DNA of 6,261 nt from Fidelibacterota bacterium (GTDB lineage Bacteria; Fidelibacterota; UBA2242): positions 1 to 6,261 of the forward strand of contig QNCV01000164.1 of NCBI GenBank assembly GCA_003645845.1. Direction: 5' to 3'. The notes under the pieces are model-generated. The model saw only the letters and a program-made list of their open reading frames with translations, was not told the DNA's origin and ran no database searches. Shown one piece after another: positions 4,952 through 6,261 of the stretch (position 1 is its first letter; each line of letters begins with the position of its first letter). The translations under genes and the position numbers were made by a program.

Positions 4952-6261
4952 ATGGTGCGGGATAAAAGTCAACCACTGATCATCACAAGGAAAGACCGTT
5001 GCCGGGTCTGTTATACCTGTGTTCGGGAATGTCCTGCAAAGGCAATCCGGATTGTCGATGGTCAGGCGGAAGTGATTGCCGAACGCTGTATCGGTTGTGG
5101 CAACTGTGTCAAAGTGTGCAGCCAAAAAGCAAAAGTTGTACTTAGCTCTATTGAAGAGGTCTATGCAATTCTCGATTCGGAAAAACCGGTTGCTGCTTTA
5201 ATTGCTCCCAGCTACCCGGCGGATTTCACGGACATAGATAGTGTAACATTTGTCGGTATGGTTAGGCAGCTTGGTTTTACCTATGTGAATGAGGTCGGTT
5301 TCGGCGCTGATCTGGTGGCCCGTGAAATGCGGCGGCTTATGACAGAAACAGATGATCCCTATATTTCCACCCCATGTCCGGCGGTTTTCGGATATATCAA
5401 GCGATATCATCCCGAATTAATCGGCCAGTTAGCGCCGGTGGTATCACCGATGATTGCCACTGCCCGGGCGCTCAAACAACTCCATGGCGCCGATCTGAAA
5501 ACCGTTTTTATCGGACCATGCATTGCAAAGATGGGAGAAGCCTATAGCGATGAGGTGGCCGGTGAAATCGATGAGGTTCTGACCTTTCAGGAATTGCACC
5601 GTATGTTTAAAGAAAAAAATATTGATGCCAATGCCGTTGAGCCGATAGATTTCGATCCGCCCCATGCCAGTCTCGGCAGTCTGTTTCCGATCCGACGCGG
5701 TCTGCTGGAAGCCGCAGAAATCAAAGAAGACCTTCTCACCAATAAGGTGGTTTCTGCCAACGGAAAAGAGAATTTCATCGATGCCATTATGGAATTTGGT
5801 CGCGGCGAACTGAATGCCCGTTTGCTGGACGTGCTCTGTTGTGACGGCTGTATTATGGGCGCTGGAATGACCACCAAAGAGCCGCTCTATAAACGCCGTA
5901 CCAGAGTCAGCAATGCCGTGCGGTCTGCTATGGAAAAACGTAATGCCGATGAATTGCATCATTATATGGAAAAATTCCGCAATCTGGATTTGCGCCGTAC
6001 ATTTTTGCCTTTTGATCAAAGGCTTCCGGAACCGGCATCAACTGAAGTTGAGGAGGTTCTGGCACGTATGGGAAAGTTTAAACCTGAGGATGAACTCAAT
6101 TGTGGCGCCTGTGGCTATGAAACCTGCCGCGAGCATGCCAAAGCAATTCTGAAAGGCCTGGCGGAATCCGAAATGTGTTTGCCCTATACAATCGAAAAAC
6201 TGCATAATACCATTGCCGAACTGAATCAGTCCTATGAAAAACTTGATGACACAAAGGCGGC
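4952..6261 (+). CDS. Sensory-type [FeFe]-hydrogenase-like protein, 3' end beyond window
   Basis: The frame is open from ATG 4952 to the window end (436 codons, no stop). Order: 2x[4Fe-4S] ferredoxin (C17/C20/C23/C27, C46/C49/C52/C56); a reduced H-domain (about 65-320); a [4Fe-4S] domain of CX2CX4CX16C form (C384, C387, C392, C409; PF04060-like); then a polar helical stretch, LHNTIAELNQSYEKLDD (417-433), that looks like a coiled-coil linker. H-cluster motifs are recognisable but altered: L1 is STPCPAV (139-145, C142), L2 is GPCIAKMGE (188-196, C190), and L3 is LCCDGCIMGAG (295-305, C296/C297 and C300). The proton-relay Cys of L1 is replaced by Pro141. These traits fit the putative sensory group C (HydS-like) proteins, which end in PAS, histidine-kinase or phosphatase modules; a kinase output is my guess. 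AGGA (4941-4944) lies seven bases before the start. Catalytic turnover is probably low or absent. Confidence 0.85.
   Translation, partial: MVRDKSQPLIITRKDRCRVCYTCVRECPAKAIRIVDGQAEVIAERCIGCGNCVKVCSQKAKVVLSSIEEVYAILDSEKPVAALIAPSYPADFTDIDSVTFVGMVRQLGFTYVNEVGFGADLVAREMRRLMTETDDPYISTPCPAVFGYIKRYHPELIGQLAPVVSPMIATARALKQLHGADLKTVFIGPCIAKMGEAYSDEVAGEIDEVLTFQELHRMFKEKNIDANAVEPIDFDPPHASLGSLFPIRRGLLEAAEIKEDLLTNKVVSANGKENFIDAIMEFGRGELNARLLDVLCCDGCIMGAGMTTKEPLYKRRTRVSNAVRSAMEKRNADELHHYMEKFRNLDLRRTFLPFDQRLPEPASTEVEEVLARMGKFKPEDELNCGACGYETCREHAKAILKGLAESEMCLPYTIEKLHNTIAELNQSYEKLDDTKA

Noticed and set aside
5444..6019. Minus-strand open frame (191 codons) under the sensory-type gene
   Set aside because: The plus strand encodes clear L2, L3 and ferredoxin motifs. 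The reverse product is rich in His/Phe with no domain, as expected for a shadow of codon bias.
5913..6152. Plus-strand 79-codon open frame inside the last gene
   Set aside because: It is out of frame with the Fe-S domain cysteines of the real gene and has no ribosome site or motif.

Overview
The window holds one rightward operon, which runs off the 3' end, for NAD(H)-linked [FeFe]-hydrogenase metabolism in a strict anaerobe. The order is rex - hydC (NuoE-like) - hydB (NuoF-like) - hydA ([FeFe]-hydrogenase catalytic subunit) - a second, divergent [FeFe]-hydrogenase-like protein of the putatively sensory type (5' part only). No gene on the minus strand is supported. There are no RNA genes, insertion sequences or CRISPR arrays, and no H-cluster maturation genes (hydE, hydF, hydG) are in view. 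The lineage cannot be fixed from this window. A Rex regulator and a trimeric hydrogenase point to a fermentative anaerobic bacterium with moderate GC. The HydB and Rex sequence variants look, from memory, less like classic Clostridia and more like Bacteroidota/Calditrichota-type relatives, but that is only an impression.

Layout. Bases 1-136 are an AT-rich leader. It contains a near-perfect inverted repeat (89-118) whose core fits the Rex operator pattern TGTTA-N6-TAACA and lies over the likely -10 region, so rex probably regulates itself and the whole operon. Rex (137-754) is followed after 16 bases by hydC (771-1247). HydC overlaps hydB (1237-3210) by 11 bases. HydA (3221-4942) begins at GTG 10 bases after hydB. 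The last gene (4952-6261+) begins 9 bases after the hydA stop. Such tight spacing implies one transcript.

How the genes fit together. HydC, HydB and HydA have the cofactor motifs of a soluble HydABC-type (group A3) hydrogenase, which in characterised relatives couples NADH and reduced ferredoxin oxidation to H2 formation, or runs in reverse. Rex reads the NADH/NAD+ ratio and would derepress the operon when NADH accumulates. The final protein keeps candidate cysteines for the H-cluster but has proline where active enzymes have the proton-relay cysteine. It then carries a CX2CX4CX16C iron-sulfur domain and the start of a helical, probably coiled-coil, linker. It therefore looks like a sensor of H2 or redox state whose output domain lies beyond the window. 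The operon would thus encode both an NADH sensor and a putative H2 sensor alongside the enzyme that connects the two pools.
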